DNA of 64,000 bases, taken from the NCBI RefSeq assembly GCF_902459465.1, contig NC_047063.1, positions 8,245,343 to 8,309,342 of the forward strand. The letters are read 5' to 3'. The stretch comes from Asterias rubens. Taxonomy: Eukaryota > Echinodermata > Asteroidea > Forcipulatida > Asteriidae. The notes under the pieces were generated by a model. That model searched no databases and had not been told where the DNA came from. It saw only the letters and a program-made list of their open reading frames with translations. This document shows, one piece after another, positions 22,961-34,958 of this stretch. Position 1 is the first letter of the stretch, and the number at the start of each line of letters is the position of its first letter. A program made the translations under genes and the position numbers.

Positions 22961-25900
22961 CTAATAAGTCTTGATTTTTCTGATCTTGCTTTGTTGTAGT
23001 CGAAGTGCGTTGCTGATCTCGGCCATCGCGGCTGATGAAGAGTTACTCAGGCATCGTTTCTTCTCTTGCTGTCTGCTCACTTTACTCCCAAAACTCATCT
23101 ATGAGAAATGAGTAACATAAATTCAGTTAAAGGTAATGTTGTCAATGGGAGACTTTTGGGAACACAGTAAGAAAGTGTACAAAAGAGCCCAATTTTGTAA
23201 CTTAAGCACAAAAACAGAATTATAATTATCAGAATAAGAATAGCAGCCAAACTACCATGTCACATGTACAATTTTTGATTGGTATCCTGCTATTTTTTTG
23301 CTTAGCAGAAAAATGTTAAGCAATATTTTCTGCTTTTGGCCTTGTTTAGGCAAGATGATGAAGAAAATGACACGGGAGGTATCCGTGTCTTATATGCAAT
23401 CTGTTCCAGCTAAGCCAGCATCTTACTTGCTTAGCAATTTTCTCTGTGCTTACCAGCTTTAAAGAATTGTGTCAAATGTAACTTACGGAAAGTGGCTTGC
23501 GGGTAACCACCGTCTCATCACTGCTCTCATCATCATGTATTATCTGGATGTAAGGAGTACTGCAGATATCTGAGCCTCTTGTAGGTACAACTTGTTCCTC
23601 AAAGACATCCCTATGGGATTGTTGCTTCGAACTGGACTTCTGAAACCCTGATGACAGATTTATTGAATGTACTAATGTTACAGTAAAATACACGATAAAA
23701 CAATTATTCCCCTCTGCCCATTCTTTGCTTTTGTAAATTTGGACTTGGAAGGTAATTTTAAAAAGTCTTGATAAAGATACTTACAAGGTGAATCGGGCAG
23801 TTTCAATGAGAATATCATGTCTTCAGAGCTGTCTTCGTGATCCGAGTAAGATGGCATAGTGTCTAGACTCACTGCTGATGGCTGCTTAGCTGGATTCATT
23901 GAGGTTACTCCTAAACAGATACAGAAGAGAAAGACTGGTTTACTTGGCTAAGTGGTTTCTTTCCTCATCTTCCAAATCTTGGACCCTAGTTTGAACCCTG
24001 CCCTGGGCACTATGTTTTCCCTGGAAAAATACACCTTTAACTAAAACTTCACTCCTTGTTCTTTCTCCAAATTTTGGTTATTTTAGTGATTAAGTTCTGA
24101 GAATTCACAACTAGAATTCACAACTAGAATTAGTATGCTGGTCTCAGTACTTTAAGGTTTATTCTGATGGGAAACTACTTAACTGACCCCTCTTTCAAAA
24201 TAAATCTATTCCAATTTTGAAAAACCATAATTCTGCATGTGAGATGTTTATAAACAAGATGACTCCAACCTACCTTTGATGGTTTGTTTGGATGCTTGTT
24301 TGTTTTTTCTTTGCACCTGCTTCCTTCTGACTGGTTTTGAAGCTGGCTGATGGATAGTCACCACTTCCATCTCAGATTCATCTCGAGAAACCAACCCCTG
24401 TCTCAAGTCTTCAGCCCAAGTGCTCTGAATCTCAGCTACAGAGCTACTTTTGCATTGCATTTCCTTTGATTTCTTATTCGTCTGATTCTGTCGACTCTTC
24501 ACTAACTTTTCTTTCGGGGCTTTGATGGAGCTGGCACTCAGACTCTTTGCACTGGTAACTCTCTTCTGTGAATAGATGTTATCATTCTGCGACACCTTTG
24601 TGGAAGCCTTTCGCTGACTCCTGCTGTTCTGCCTTTCCTGTGGGTTTTTCTCCTTTGGTGCTTTTCTCTTTCTCACCACTGGAAGAGTTTTTTGAGGAGG
24701 TTCAATAAACTCATAAACATCTTCCTCTTTCAACCAGTGGCAGGCCTCTGGGTCCTGGAGAGGCTTTGTAGTGTTGACTTCAGAGACTGTTTGACTGTTT
24801 CTTGTCTTGATACGTGGTTGAGTTTCTGGCTTCTTCTTCATCTGGTTAGCTGTGTCAGGATTAGGCTTCTTAGCTTTGACTCTTGCTGACTGCCTCTTGG
24901 ACTTTACTGCAACCTGGTATGGCTTCCTAACTTTCTTCTTTCTTGTAGGAGCTTGAAGGACTGGTGCCTCATTACCCTGATTGGTTTGTTGTTCTTGTGT
25001 GGGAAGAACAGCTTCTTGAGGCTTCATCACTTGGGGAGCGACAGCAGCAATTGGTGATGGCCTCACCTTGTTCGCATTCCACCGTCCAGATGTGGTGGCT
25101 GAACTTGTCGGAGACATCAAATGAGGTACAGCTTCATGTTGCTGTTGAAAGTGGAATCCAGATGGTCTACCATCTGGGCCAAGATTGCCACCTCCTTGAT
25201 TTGAAATTGGCAACCTAGGTTGAGTCACAGCTGGTTGGTTGTAGGTGTAAGGAAGACCACACTGTGGGTAAGACTCTCTGTTTTGGAGACTTGGCTGTGC
25301 TGGCCATGGTGGAAGCCTGACATTGCTACCATGGTTGAGGGTTGGTTCAACCATCTGACGAGTAGCGCCACCAATCAGATGATAGCTTGGATGAATCTGA
25401 TTGATCATACTCTCTTGATGTCTGCTTCCTGACTGAATCTGACATCCGCTCTGCTCATACTGAGCCACGGCTTGCCAGGAGCGTGGTCGATTGTCGCCGT
25501 CCATAATCGGTGCTGCCATTAACCTTTGACCTGACTGCAGACCTCGGACCCTCTTGTCGATGACCTCTGATGACCCGGCTTCATTATGGAGACTTCTCTG
25601 ATGTTGATCCTGTTGAAGCTGTTGGATCTGTGTCTTGCAGAAAGCCTGTTGTTCCTCTTGCATCTTGTCAATGTGTTCTCTGTTTATCTTTTGTTGTTCT
25701 GTGTACACCTCCATGAGAGAGTGTACGACACGCTCGTCACGCTCTTTCTTGGCAGTTTCCAGTTGCATCTCAAGAACCTCAATCTTGGCATCTTTCTGTG
25801 GAATTTGCAAATATTCCTCTATAAAATATCATTCAATAAAATTTAAATCAACAATATCTCAAATGTAAGGCTGAAGATCAATCATATTATGAAAAATAAT

Positions 25901-28811
25901 TTACTGCATCAGTTTGCATCTTGTTATTATTAATCGTAAAGATTTGAGATGCTCCAAATAGTCGCAATGTTTTATAGTTGACAGGAATTACTAAGGATAT
26001 AAATACGCTGACATACTATCTGGAAACTTCAATCAAAATCAAATCTCAATATAATAAATCTGACCTTCAACATTATAAAGGGAGAAAATGAAATATAAAA
26101 TATTAGTTTGATAGTGTCTTACAGCAGCAATGTTTTGAAGCAGGTCTGTAAGTGTGGCCTGCTGGTCTTCTGTGATCTTCATTGCACCCAATAACTTCAC
26201 ATGGTAACTTTTCAGATCTTCATTTACTGAGAAAAAAAGACATAAACAAGTCGGAACATGAATAAGAATTTTTGTTAATATTAATATTTTCAACTCCCAT
26301 AATAAGCCATAAACCTTTTAGTCTGTATTCATTAGGAAATTGTTGACTCGAATGAGCTTGATATGGTATACATTCGAATTCAGAAGTTCTACAAAATATC
26401 ACTTCATGCATTCGTTTTGACATTTTGATAATAATATTTTCAGTAAAAATATTGTAAGTAAGTACAAGATTCTAACATCAAGTGGGGTATACAAGAAACG
26501 ACTTAGGTACTATACAGCATTCAATTGAAGATTATATAACAAACAGTTTTATTATGCACAACATTGCTATAAATAACCTATCATGCTATTCCTGTCGCAG
26601 AAAGGTGCAGGGCCATATAGATTAGGCTAGACAATAATTATATCTTATCAACAATGTTCACAGGTGAAACCTAATACCCAACCTACTTTTCTGAATAAGA
26701 TCGCCGAACTGACTGGCTGTATCGGAGATATTTTTATCAACATTCTTTCTGATGTCCGTAGCAGCGGATCTGACTTCCTCAGTGCAATCTTTGACAAGCG
26801 TAACAAAGGTGTTTATCAGGTCCCTGGACGAAAGGGAAGAAGAAAATGGGACAATGTCAAGGAAGACACAATATTGATTCTTTAAAATGTCACTGCGATG
26901 TTATTCTTGTCTTTAGAACGACAGATGGAAAAGGTTAGCGAGGATTGACCTGAATAGATTCATAACGATTGAGATCTGAGAGGAATACAGGAATGAAACA
27001 AAAAATGATTCAATGAAACATTTCTTCAATTTGAAAAGGAAACGTGTCAACATATTTATGAACAGGAAATAACAAGACAGATGTGAAGTCTTGCCAAAAC
27101 TTAAGAAATGATGAAAGTATAATAATATAACACATAATTTGCATAAAAAAGTGCAATGAACTGATATTTTATCAGTAGGATTTTAAACTTTGCATGGAGG
27201 GGGTATAATCAGATGATGTTTGAGTTGCACCATGTATAAATCTATTTTGAGTAGTGTTGGTTCTGAAATAGAACAAGTGGTTGACAACTCAATGTTTTGA
27301 CCAGTATGCTGTGATCATCTTCAGGATGCTGCTGGACTCTGTTGCTGAATGCCGCTTAAGTACTGCCTTGGAGATTAACTGGTAGTTGGAATTGGCTCAA
27401 TAAGCCTTTTTGAGGTATGGCGGACCCAATGCTACAACACTGTAAAGTTGTGGTAAATTTGTGCGTATTGACCATAGAAATAGAACGTATGTTATTCAGT
27501 GAAGTGCGCATTTTAGGCGACGCAGCATTTACACGTAAACCTAATGACCACCAACATAGTGAGCGTGGCATCAGTCGCGGCGTGTGATGCGCGCGTATCA
27601 CGTCCGCCATACCTTAAAAAGGCTTATGCTGCTCGAACTAGGGAAGGAGTTGAGGTTAGCTCGAAAAAGCATGCAGGCTGAAGCTGCGACTGAAACCTAA
27701 ACTGAAACCCTCTTGGAATGTGTGCTCACTGAACTGAATCAGTGGGTGACAAACACAGGGAAGGAGAGTTGGGAACCTAGAGGAGACTGAGGTATTGATG
27801 ACCCAAAACTAAGGATATTTCATCATTCTTGCATAGGCGAGAGAAAAAAGGATAATCCTAACAGAATTGTATGTCTCAGTACCTGTCATCTCTTTCCTTT
27901 GCTTTCTGTTTATTATTCTCTAATCGCTCTTGGAAACTTCTTTTTCTTGGCTGAATATTTCTGTCAGATTCTTTGTTGAAGAGCGGTGCCTTGGACATGT
28001 ACTTCATGTAGAACTTTTGTGGGTTGTTTGCACTCTGTTGGAAAAAAAGGATTTTGTTTTATCTACTTATACTTTCTGCCATGGAAGAGCTACTTTTATC
28101 CGGGTTGTTCATTTTGATCTTCAAGTTTAAAAATGAAACCCTTTTTTGAAATTGTCTAAAAGATAAAAAGTGTCTTTAAATAGATTCAAATGATCTTTTG
28201 TTATCTAGAGAAAGGATAAAAGTAGGAAATACATTGTTGCAATTAGAATTATGGCAATGCTTTTACTTAAAGGTAGGATCAACGTTTAGCAGTGCTATGA
28301 AATTGAAACCGTACAGTAAGCACGAAATTGGCCGCTAAGCAGCTCTATGTAGTCGGGCCCAGATAAACAGTTGCCTGATAGTACCTCTGTCTGCTGTGAA
28401 ACACCCTGCGACATCATCATCTGTGAGAACATGTCGAAGGAACTGGATTGTGAATTCTCCATCTGGGAATTGATCTGAGAGTTACTTTGACTCAGAGTCT
28501 GACTGGAATTAAAAGCTGAATCCTCTTGGTCACTTCTGAACCCAGATCGCTGCAGAAACTGACTTTAAAGCAAAAATATACAAACAAAATTAAAAATCAA
28601 ATAATGAATGGTCATTGTGGTCCAGTGTAAGGACTGTAGTGATTAAATTACTTCACATAAAAATGGCATTACAGGAAAGAAGGCCTACATTATAAATCTG
28701 GTTTTAAATTTATTCCCTGTTAAAAAAAGAAAGGTTTAAGAAAAACAGTATTAGTACTCACGCTGGATTGGTGCTGTAGAGCTCCTTGGCACTTAGTTGA
28801 TTGTTAAACAT
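22961..28811 (-). CDS. IHO1: IHO1/CCDC36-like (Mer2 family) meiotic double-strand-break protein
   Basis: Nine minus-strand exons, all phase-compatible: 28762-28811, 28385-28562, 27883-28034, 26687-26823, 26123-26226, 24274-25795, 23785-23910, 23487-23647, 22961-23098. They total 2568 nt and 855 residues. The first ~200 residues resemble vertebrate IHO1: an N-terminal NQLSAKELY, a Ser/Gln-rich stretch, then KFYMKYMSKAPLF, SFQERLENNKQKAK and a predicted helical block DLINTFVTLVKDCTEEVRSA. Residues ~200-270 are coiled coil (KDAKIEVLEMQLETAKKERD). The large exon (residues ~207-714) is Gln/Pro/Lys-rich and probably disordered, with basic NLS-like runs (TRKKKVRKP). The C-terminus has acidic-serine clusters (DHEDSSED, DDESSDE) and then a basic tail. 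IHO1 binds HORMAD1 on meiotic axes and recruits REC114-MEI4 for SPO11 breaks. It is longer than mammalian IHO1 (~600 aa). Family assignment is from remembered sequence; exon calls are from splice sites. A 5' non-coding exon boundary (acceptor) lies at about 28865. Confidence 0.83.
23185..23460. repeat. GCTTAGCAG-family repeat in IHO1 intron
   Basis: GAGCCCAATTTTGTAACTTA AGCACA at the left, GATTGGTATCCTGCTATTTT TTTGCTTAGCAG in the middle, and CTTGCTTAGCAATTTTC near the right end. It ends just before IHO1 exon 8 (23487-23647). Confidence 0.6.
27398..27628 (-). mobile_element. MITE-like element with AAGCCTTTTTGAGGTATGGCG ends, copy 2
   Basis: Inverted relative to the copy at 2678-2908; both termini (AATAAGCCTTTTTGAGGTATGG and its complement) are present. 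It lies in the IHO1 intron between exons 3 and 4. Confidence 0.85.
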
Positions 28812-29356
28812 ATTTGACTTTGATGTTAGTCACTTTGTTTGGACTTGGAGACTGTCTTTACAAATCTGAAGAAAAATAATCCAAACTTTAAATTTAATAA
28901 ATAAAACATCTCAAAATCAAATCAATACAACGGTGTGTATCAATTTTCTAACTAAGCCTTCCGTCACTCGTCAGCATACCCCATTTTTAGAAACAAAATT
29001 TCGAGTTGTTTATTGGTTAAATACCTGACAAAAGAGTGGCAAAAAGACGTTTCAACAAATCACCGAACAAGTTTCTGACCCGCCGAATCACAATGCATTT
29101 TGCAGTCCGGCTCGGCTGCACACTTTGACTTTCGCGGAGCAGACGACATTTTTCAAATCAATCAAAACACTTTTCAACATTTTGTTTTTCAATAAGAACT
29201 CAGAGTAATTGTTGAACGCAGTTAAGTTTCTCAAACAAACACTATAATTGTAAGATGCTTCACAAGTTATTATCAATATTCACACACACATTTTAAGGAA
29301 AAAGGCGCAATTTAGTATCCTGTTTTCCCTTACGACAAAATTTTCTCTTTTGCGCT

Positions 29357-29369
29357 GCCGCCATCTTGG
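29357..29369 (-). promoter_or_regulatory. YY1-type motif
   Basis: GCCGCCATCTTGG is the reverse complement of CCAAGATGGCGGC, the standard YY1 site. YY1 sites are usually near or just after the transcription start; the orientation here fits IHO1 (-). The same motif on the plus strand overlaps the CFAP54 start codon. Confidence 0.65.
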
Positions 29370-29532
29370 ATTTAAATCCCCAAACTTTTCAATACCTACT
29401 GCGCATGAGCAAAACACTACGCAACGTCACGCCTACTTTTGTGTCATGCAATCTGATTGGCGCTTGCGCCTTTGCTGTTGAATATTCATACAGGCACTGG
29501 CGACGGCCAGTTTACTTCCGCAAACAACATTG

Positions 29533-29547
29533 GCAGCCCCTGGAAAC
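29533..29547 (+). promoter_or_regulatory. Degenerate X-box-like site (RFX) upstream of CIMIP7
   Basis: GCAGCC-CCT-GGAAAC fits a loose GYNRCC-N3-RRNRAC pattern about 190 bp before the CIMIP7 start. The second half site departs from RGYAAC, so this is weak and mainly notable because the gene is ciliary. Confidence 0.25.
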
Positions 29548-29732
29548 GACCTTTGGGCTAGCGGCAGTAACAATTTTCGATGTCAAATAAACCAAACTTG
29601 TGCCGCAAACTTTCGTAAACTAATGACTTCCATATGCTTTAGAGTATTTACTGAAGACATGTTGGTGAAATAAGGTTGTTACTTTCACAAGATATAAGAT
29701 TATTTTGGCGTTAGAAATCGCCATAAGCAAGG

Positions 29733-32700
29733 ATGTCGAAGACGAAGACGAAGACTGCGCACTTTACACAAGGGAGTTGGGTAAGTGAAGTTTGTATATA
29801 GTATAATAATTAATACACGTGTGAGTGTGACTATTTATTACATTTGATTTGAGATTTCTTGTTCATGTGTAATTATTCTCAACAGATAAGGTAAAGTAAA
29901 AACTGTTTTTTAGTTTGTTCAAGTAATTACCATTATTATTATCAATGACCAAATTATAATTATAATAATATGACTATTTGAGCATGAATTATATCTTTTT
30001 TTTTACAAAAAAAAACATTTTTGTTTTTGTTTATTTTAGATTTGACAATTTTGCTAATCTTTTATTTTCAATTATTCATTTTGGGAAAAACATACTTCTC
30101 AGTGAGTAAAACATTTTGGGCGCAGAAATCAGAAGATGAAAAAAAGAAAGATTTCAAAAACATTGAAGCTAAACTTTTTATTAAATTATTATCAGCTAAA
30201 TCATGATGAAGTAGCTTATTATACCGTACTTAATACCAATGTAAAAAATATTAGGCAAAAATGTGATATTTTTGTAATGGAAAGCACTGAAACAGTAATT
30301 CACTTTGTGCTAATTTGTCAAATTTTTTATTCCTTGCAGTTCCCTTCAGGCTATTACGGTCATTTCCGGAGTAAATCTAGGAATGATTTCGTGAATGAGT
30401 ATCGACAGCAAGCGAAACCCTCGCCTCCAGAAAAATTCACCAGGAAACTAACGGTAAGGATATGAAACAATATCTCTCCAATAATAAGATAAAAATGGAT
30501 TATATTCTATCCATTGAAGATGAAGATTAGGGTTACATTTTCCAAGATTAGGTTTTTCCAATACATGTATCATGTTCTGACTTGTGCAAAACGAGCAAAT
30601 GTTTTGAGAGAATGTTATTGATTGATATTATTGATCTTCCATTGCTGAAAAAGACTTACTTTTGTTAGGAGCATGTAGTCGTCAGGGACACACAATTAAA
30701 ACATATTGATTCACATGGACAACAAATCCTCCACTGGAAAATCTGACGTACTCTGAGTTTAGTCACTATGTTCACTCTGTCTGAACTCCGTTCTTTTTAA
30801 GAAATTACAAGAGCATAACAGTTGGATATAGTTCAGAATAAAACATATTTTGTTATAGGGGGGCCTAACAGAGTGCATTTATAATGCACCATATTTGTCA
30901 TAAATAGACAATCCTGGTGCAGAGTTATCAATTTAGTTGAGCATGATGAGAATTATTTTATGAAATAAAATAACCCTCGATACATGGTGAGTTGGCGCAC
31001 ATTTTGCCTGACCATTCCGGAAACAAACCCCTTCTCTTTATCATTATGATAATTATACTGTTGGGTTCTTTTACATGCATTACTAAACGAAAGATGAACC
31101 AGTAATGGTTAAGTGTCTTGCTTAAGTGTCAAGACTCGAACCCACACTCTGCTGATCAGAAACACCAGAGCTGGATTCCGGTGTGCTTTATTGTTATCGG
31201 CCACGACACACCACTAAAGTATCCAATTTATCATAAACTTTGTTAAAATGATTTGTTGCTTGGCAACTTTTTGTTCAAATATATAAATGTATCCTATAAT
31301 CAGAGAGTCGTGATATGTCAGCATAGTGTTTATTCAATCAAATCAATGCAGAACGGTCACCATCAGATCACAGTGCGGACTTTGTACAACTTGATCTGAA
31401 AACCCTATCCTTCCACTGTACACACACAAAGTAAATATTTGTGCAACTCCTATCCAACATGTGCAATGGGTCATTGAATAAATGAATGCTCCTTTAGTCA
31501 TGCTTAGGTAACAAAGTACATCGCTATTTTATTTGTTGTATTGAATACCATGGACGCTAAATCTAAAGTACATAAACGATAGGATCGTGTTTGCAAGAAA
31601 AACACATTTTTATTTACTTATTGTACACATAGAGATAGAGAAAGTGATTCTAGTTATATAATTCAAGTATTGTGTTTAAATATTTGACCACATTGTTTTT
31701 GTTATTTCTCCTACTTCAGGCGCGTCCAACTTTACACCACTTTTCTCACCATGACAACCGGTTTTCATTCCTGAACACTGTAACATCCTTCCAAGATGTA
31801 AGTTCAAAAGTTGTTTACTCGTGGAGGTTAAAGGCCAACTTGATTAAAATCACTCAACTTAATTTGACTATTTATCCTTGTTTATCTTTTGCGGCCTTGA
31901 AAATAACCCCTGGCACCCACAGCAATTGCTGTGGTGCCTTGTGTATTTGCTGTGGTGTTATTTGCAAATTTCCAATTCAAACGCAATTTTTTGTGTACAT
32001 AGAAGTGCCCCTGAAAAAAATTAGCGGTGTCCCTACTTTGATATTTGAACTAGTGTTTATATCCCTGTAGGTTTTTCATCAATGACCCATAAATGAAAAG
32101 TGAAATCAACACCAGTGCCTCAGAAAACCAGTCCAAGTTATGATGTAACATATGTCGCAGCACAGACTGAAGGGATATACATTTTCCATTGTCCTTTTTT
32201 GTTCAAGTCCATTATAAGATTCCAGAGTGCTGTTTTTTTTCCAAGCAGCATATAGGGGCTGTTGCCGAAACTCAGCATTTTTGCCCAGCACAACCTCCAT
32301 CTTTTAATAGTTGGATCCGAAAGTTTTTTTTTTTAAATTTATTTGTTTATATACATTTTGTTTTCACGATAGGGTCTTGGCAAGAAAAAGGTTCAACATC
32401 AGAGGACGGGCAAGTTTACACCAGACTTCATTTCATGGGTTCCTCACAAAAGAGAAATAAGAGAAGCCGGTCCAGTTTCATCAGTATACAGAGAAACGTA
32501 CAGAAACTCAGACAAGAGCAGAGTTCCTCAAGTCCTGGTTCCAACAGTCAGCAAACCCCCGAAGCAGCTCTCCGCTTCAGCACCTGCATTTCTCCCAACG
32601 CCGTATTCAGATCCAGCCGACATGGTTCAAGAGAATCCGGTTACATCCTACCAGATTTCTCACAGGCATTTGCAGCCGAATCCAACTGTACACACGAACA

Positions 32701-33194
32701 TGAATACAGGCAGAGTGGAAGAGGATCCGGTCCCCCTCCAGAAAACTCACGTTTACATCAACCCTAAGATAGATTCGATTTATGACCGACCCAAACAGCG
32801 TGGATCGTTAACCTCGCTGAGGAGAGCTAGAACTGGTTCAGCTCCGTTATTCCGATCGAGCGTGGCAGATTGTATGAGGTGGCATGTGCCACATGAACCC
32901 ACCCCTCCACGACCTAAAACTGTTACAGGGACCTTTCCAGAGGTCAGGGGTGCTGAGACAGGTTCGCTGGAGGAGATCCGACAACCCATGCCACCACAGA
33001 CATTAGGTAAAGGTACCGTTTGTCCAACCACTGCATGGACCACACCAAGCCAATCTAAGCCAGAACAGTCCAGAATGGATGCAAGTGTTGACACCAGACC
33101 AATGGGTCAAACCCATAATGGTCAAATGTCAGGAATGGACACAAGTTATTCTAGTTCACCGTCAGCTTCAGCAGATGTTCCAATGGCGGAATGA
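29733..33194 (+). CDS. CIMIP7: CIMIP7 (C3orf84)-like ciliary microtubule inner protein
   Basis: Four phase-0 exons, 29733-29780, 30340-30453, 31720-31797 and 32373-33194, encode 353 residues ending in TGA. The N-terminal ~85 residues match human C3orf84/CIMIP7 as I remember it: GSW..GYYGHFRSK, then EYRQQAKPSPPEKF, then HHFSHHDNRFSF, then DGLGKKKVQ. Later, ADCMRWHVPHEP resembles the C-terminal block of the human protein. The start ATGTCGAAGACG is the first ATG of the frame, with a purine at -3. The middle and the tail (residues ~150-353) are Pro/Ser-rich, low complexity and much longer than in the human protein (about 200 aa). Family knowledge: CIMIPs lie inside the lumen of axonemal doublet microtubules. 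It is head-to-head with IHO1. The last intron and surroundings contain repeats but no broken exon. Confidence 0.85.
31080..31215 (-). mobile_element. SINE family A, head and part of the body
   Basis: On the minus strand GTCGTGGCCGATAACAATAA begins a tRNA-like head. GCAGAGTGTGGGTTCGAGTC carries the B box and AAGCAAGACACTTAACCATT starts the body, as in the 47410-47646 copy. It lies in CIMIP7 intron 2. Confidence 0.7.
31890..32025 (+). repeat. Fragment of the GGTGCCC dispersed repeat
   Basis: GGCACCCACAGCAATTGCTG TGGTGCC, followed by ACATAGAAGTGCCCCTGA, matches the segment at about 49430-49545. No function is seen; it lies in CIMIP7 intron 3. Confidence 0.55.
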
Positions 33195-33774
33195 GAGGAC
33201 TTAGAAAAATCAGTCTGGAATCTTCCTAAATGTGATAGAGCGGTGCTTGCTGAATTAAAATGTCTCTAAACCGTCAGAAGAAACAATGGTTTTCAGCAGA
33301 GATAAATCTATGTTTAGTTTGGAGAAAGAACACTCTTTGATTTTGAAGTAAACAAAGAAGAATTGACTAAAGCGGGATTGGTACCTGTGACCTCCACACT
33401 AAGGTGCCAGCACTCTCAGGTGGAAAGCTATCTAGCCCTGATGTTGGCGGTCCCCCCTATTTTGTCAATATCTTTGTTCATGGGTGCCATTCGAGCCAAT
33501 CCGACTAGCACCCCTGAACAAAGATTAATTATTATTGTTTACTGTTGGGGTGTAGCTTTTAACTTCAACCCTTTTGGTATAAAAACTTGTATAAGATGTC
33601 ATAGCTTCTATGAACTGGCATTTTTTTTCCGCAGGGAAAAATAATACCCTGGGTATTGATACAAACATAACTTTTTGCGAAAGTTTGTCACATTCCGGTT
33701 TTCTTGTAAGAGTCAACGCCATTTCAAATTTTGTCAAAGTTGGTACTTTTGATACTGCAGGATCCCTTTTGTTT

Positions 33775-34395
33775 AAAGTCACCTGGAAATAGAATTTTTA
33801 TTTTTTCAAACATAAGAGTATAATATGTTTAGTAACAATAAAACAATTTTGTTTAGCAATTGTTTGTAACGATTTATATGTTTAAAAAATAGATAAAGTT
33901 GTTTGGGGGGTTGACTCCGCCTACCCCTTTTGAGACATCAATCGAGGCAGACTTTGCCTTGATGCGTAGAGTAAACACATTGCAAAGTACATTCAAGTCC
34001 AAGTCGTGAGTTTGTACGTTTCAACAAAAAAAAATTCTTGCATTTTTCCCAACAATGCTGACCAAGTGTATTGCTGCTGGATGCAGCAAAACAACTTAAG
34101 ATGGGGTCAGTCTGCATGGCTGGTCAGACTCACAAGAGCAATAGTGCCTAGTGGTCCCATCCGATGTTCTTTTCAGCGCTGTGCAGCATTTTCTCTTCCA
34201 AAGTCGCGCCTCGATTGACGTCACGAACAGCGCCCTCTCGGGTCAGGGCCTACTCTTAAATTTGTAAATAAGATAAGAACTAATTTTTTAGAACCTTAGT
34301 TAACTGTTTATTCACATTTCACTCATCAAAACACATATATTAGTGACAAAAGCTTTATTTTGACAAAATACCACTTCCAGGTGATTTTAAAGATT
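33775..34395 (+). mobile_element. TIR element with AAAGTCACCTGGAA ends (family D), copy 1
   Basis: It starts TTTAAAGTCACCTGGAAATAG and ends CCACTTCCAGGTGATTTTAAAG, inverted ends of about 20 bp. The interior carries TTGGGGGGTTGACTCCGCCT, ATCGAGGCAGACTTTGCCTTG and, near the right, CGCGCCTCGATTGACGTCACG. The second copy is at 46811-47396. About 600 bp and non-coding; it lies just downstream of CIMIP7. Confidence 0.88.
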
Positions 34396-34868
34396 ACTGT
34401 GACTTTTGTAAAAGCAACTGAAATTGGCTAACTGTAACATTTATATAGTGTGTCTGAAATATCCTGCTTCATCTGTTATGATGCAATTCAAAATGTATTT
34501 TTTTAGGGTAAATTGTTGCATATTCCTGCCCCTGATCTTAAGAAATTGTACAAATCATCAGTCAAATATGATAATGAGGCTGAAAATACATGAATCAGAT
34601 TTTAACAAAATATTTTGTAAACAATATTTTTACTGATCATGATTATGAAATTCTATTCAGAAGCACACAGGTCTTAAATATATTTAAAACCCAACTATTT
34701 TGGTACGGGGTAGTATTTTTTAAGTGGGATGATATAGCATTCAACATTCAGTTTAATGTATATTTTTGTATGAAATGGAGTTTCCTCCAATTTAAAATTA
34801 GCACTCATATACATCCAATTTACATGTATTGTAAGCCGATTGGCCATGAAGTTGAGGTACACTAACAC

Positions 34869-34958
34869 TTTTCAACTTAGCATAACTAAAAGCATTGGTT
34901 TCAACTTAGCATAAATAAAAGCACTGGTTTCAACTTAGCATAACTAAAAACATTGGTT
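34869..34958 (+). repeat. Three tandem copies of a 29-30 bp unit
   Basis: TTTCAACTTAGCATAACTAA AAGCATTGG is repeated three times with one to three changes per copy. It is AT-rich intergenic sequence. Confidence 0.9.

Larger units (their letters stand above)
28812..29732. promoter_or_regulatory. Shared divergent promoter region of IHO1 (-) and CIMIP7 (+)
   Basis: The two start codons point away from each other across 921 bp. Within it lie a YY1-type site (29357-29369), a CCAAT-type TGATTGGCG at about 29455, GC-richer sequence than the flanks, and a degenerate X-box-like word at 29533-29547. For IHO1, an acceptor-like TTTTCTTCAG ends at 28866, implying a leading non-coding exon further right. 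Transcription starts were not determined. Confidence 0.6.

Noticed and set aside
23640-23647. Using the acceptor TTTCAG before AAGTCC for IHO1 exon 8
   Set aside because: It would create a TAA stop with the preceding phase; the acceptor eight bases earlier (TCATCAG) keeps the frame open and was used instead.
32189-32767. 192-codon open frame over the last CIMIP7 exon
   Set aside because: It is a shadow in another frame; the frame starting at 32373 continues the conserved DGLGKKK block across a proper splice junction and gives a longer product.
32780-33094. Minus-strand 104-codon frame inside CIMIP7 exon 4
   Set aside because: Antisense to a well-supported coding exon, with no splice context or homology.
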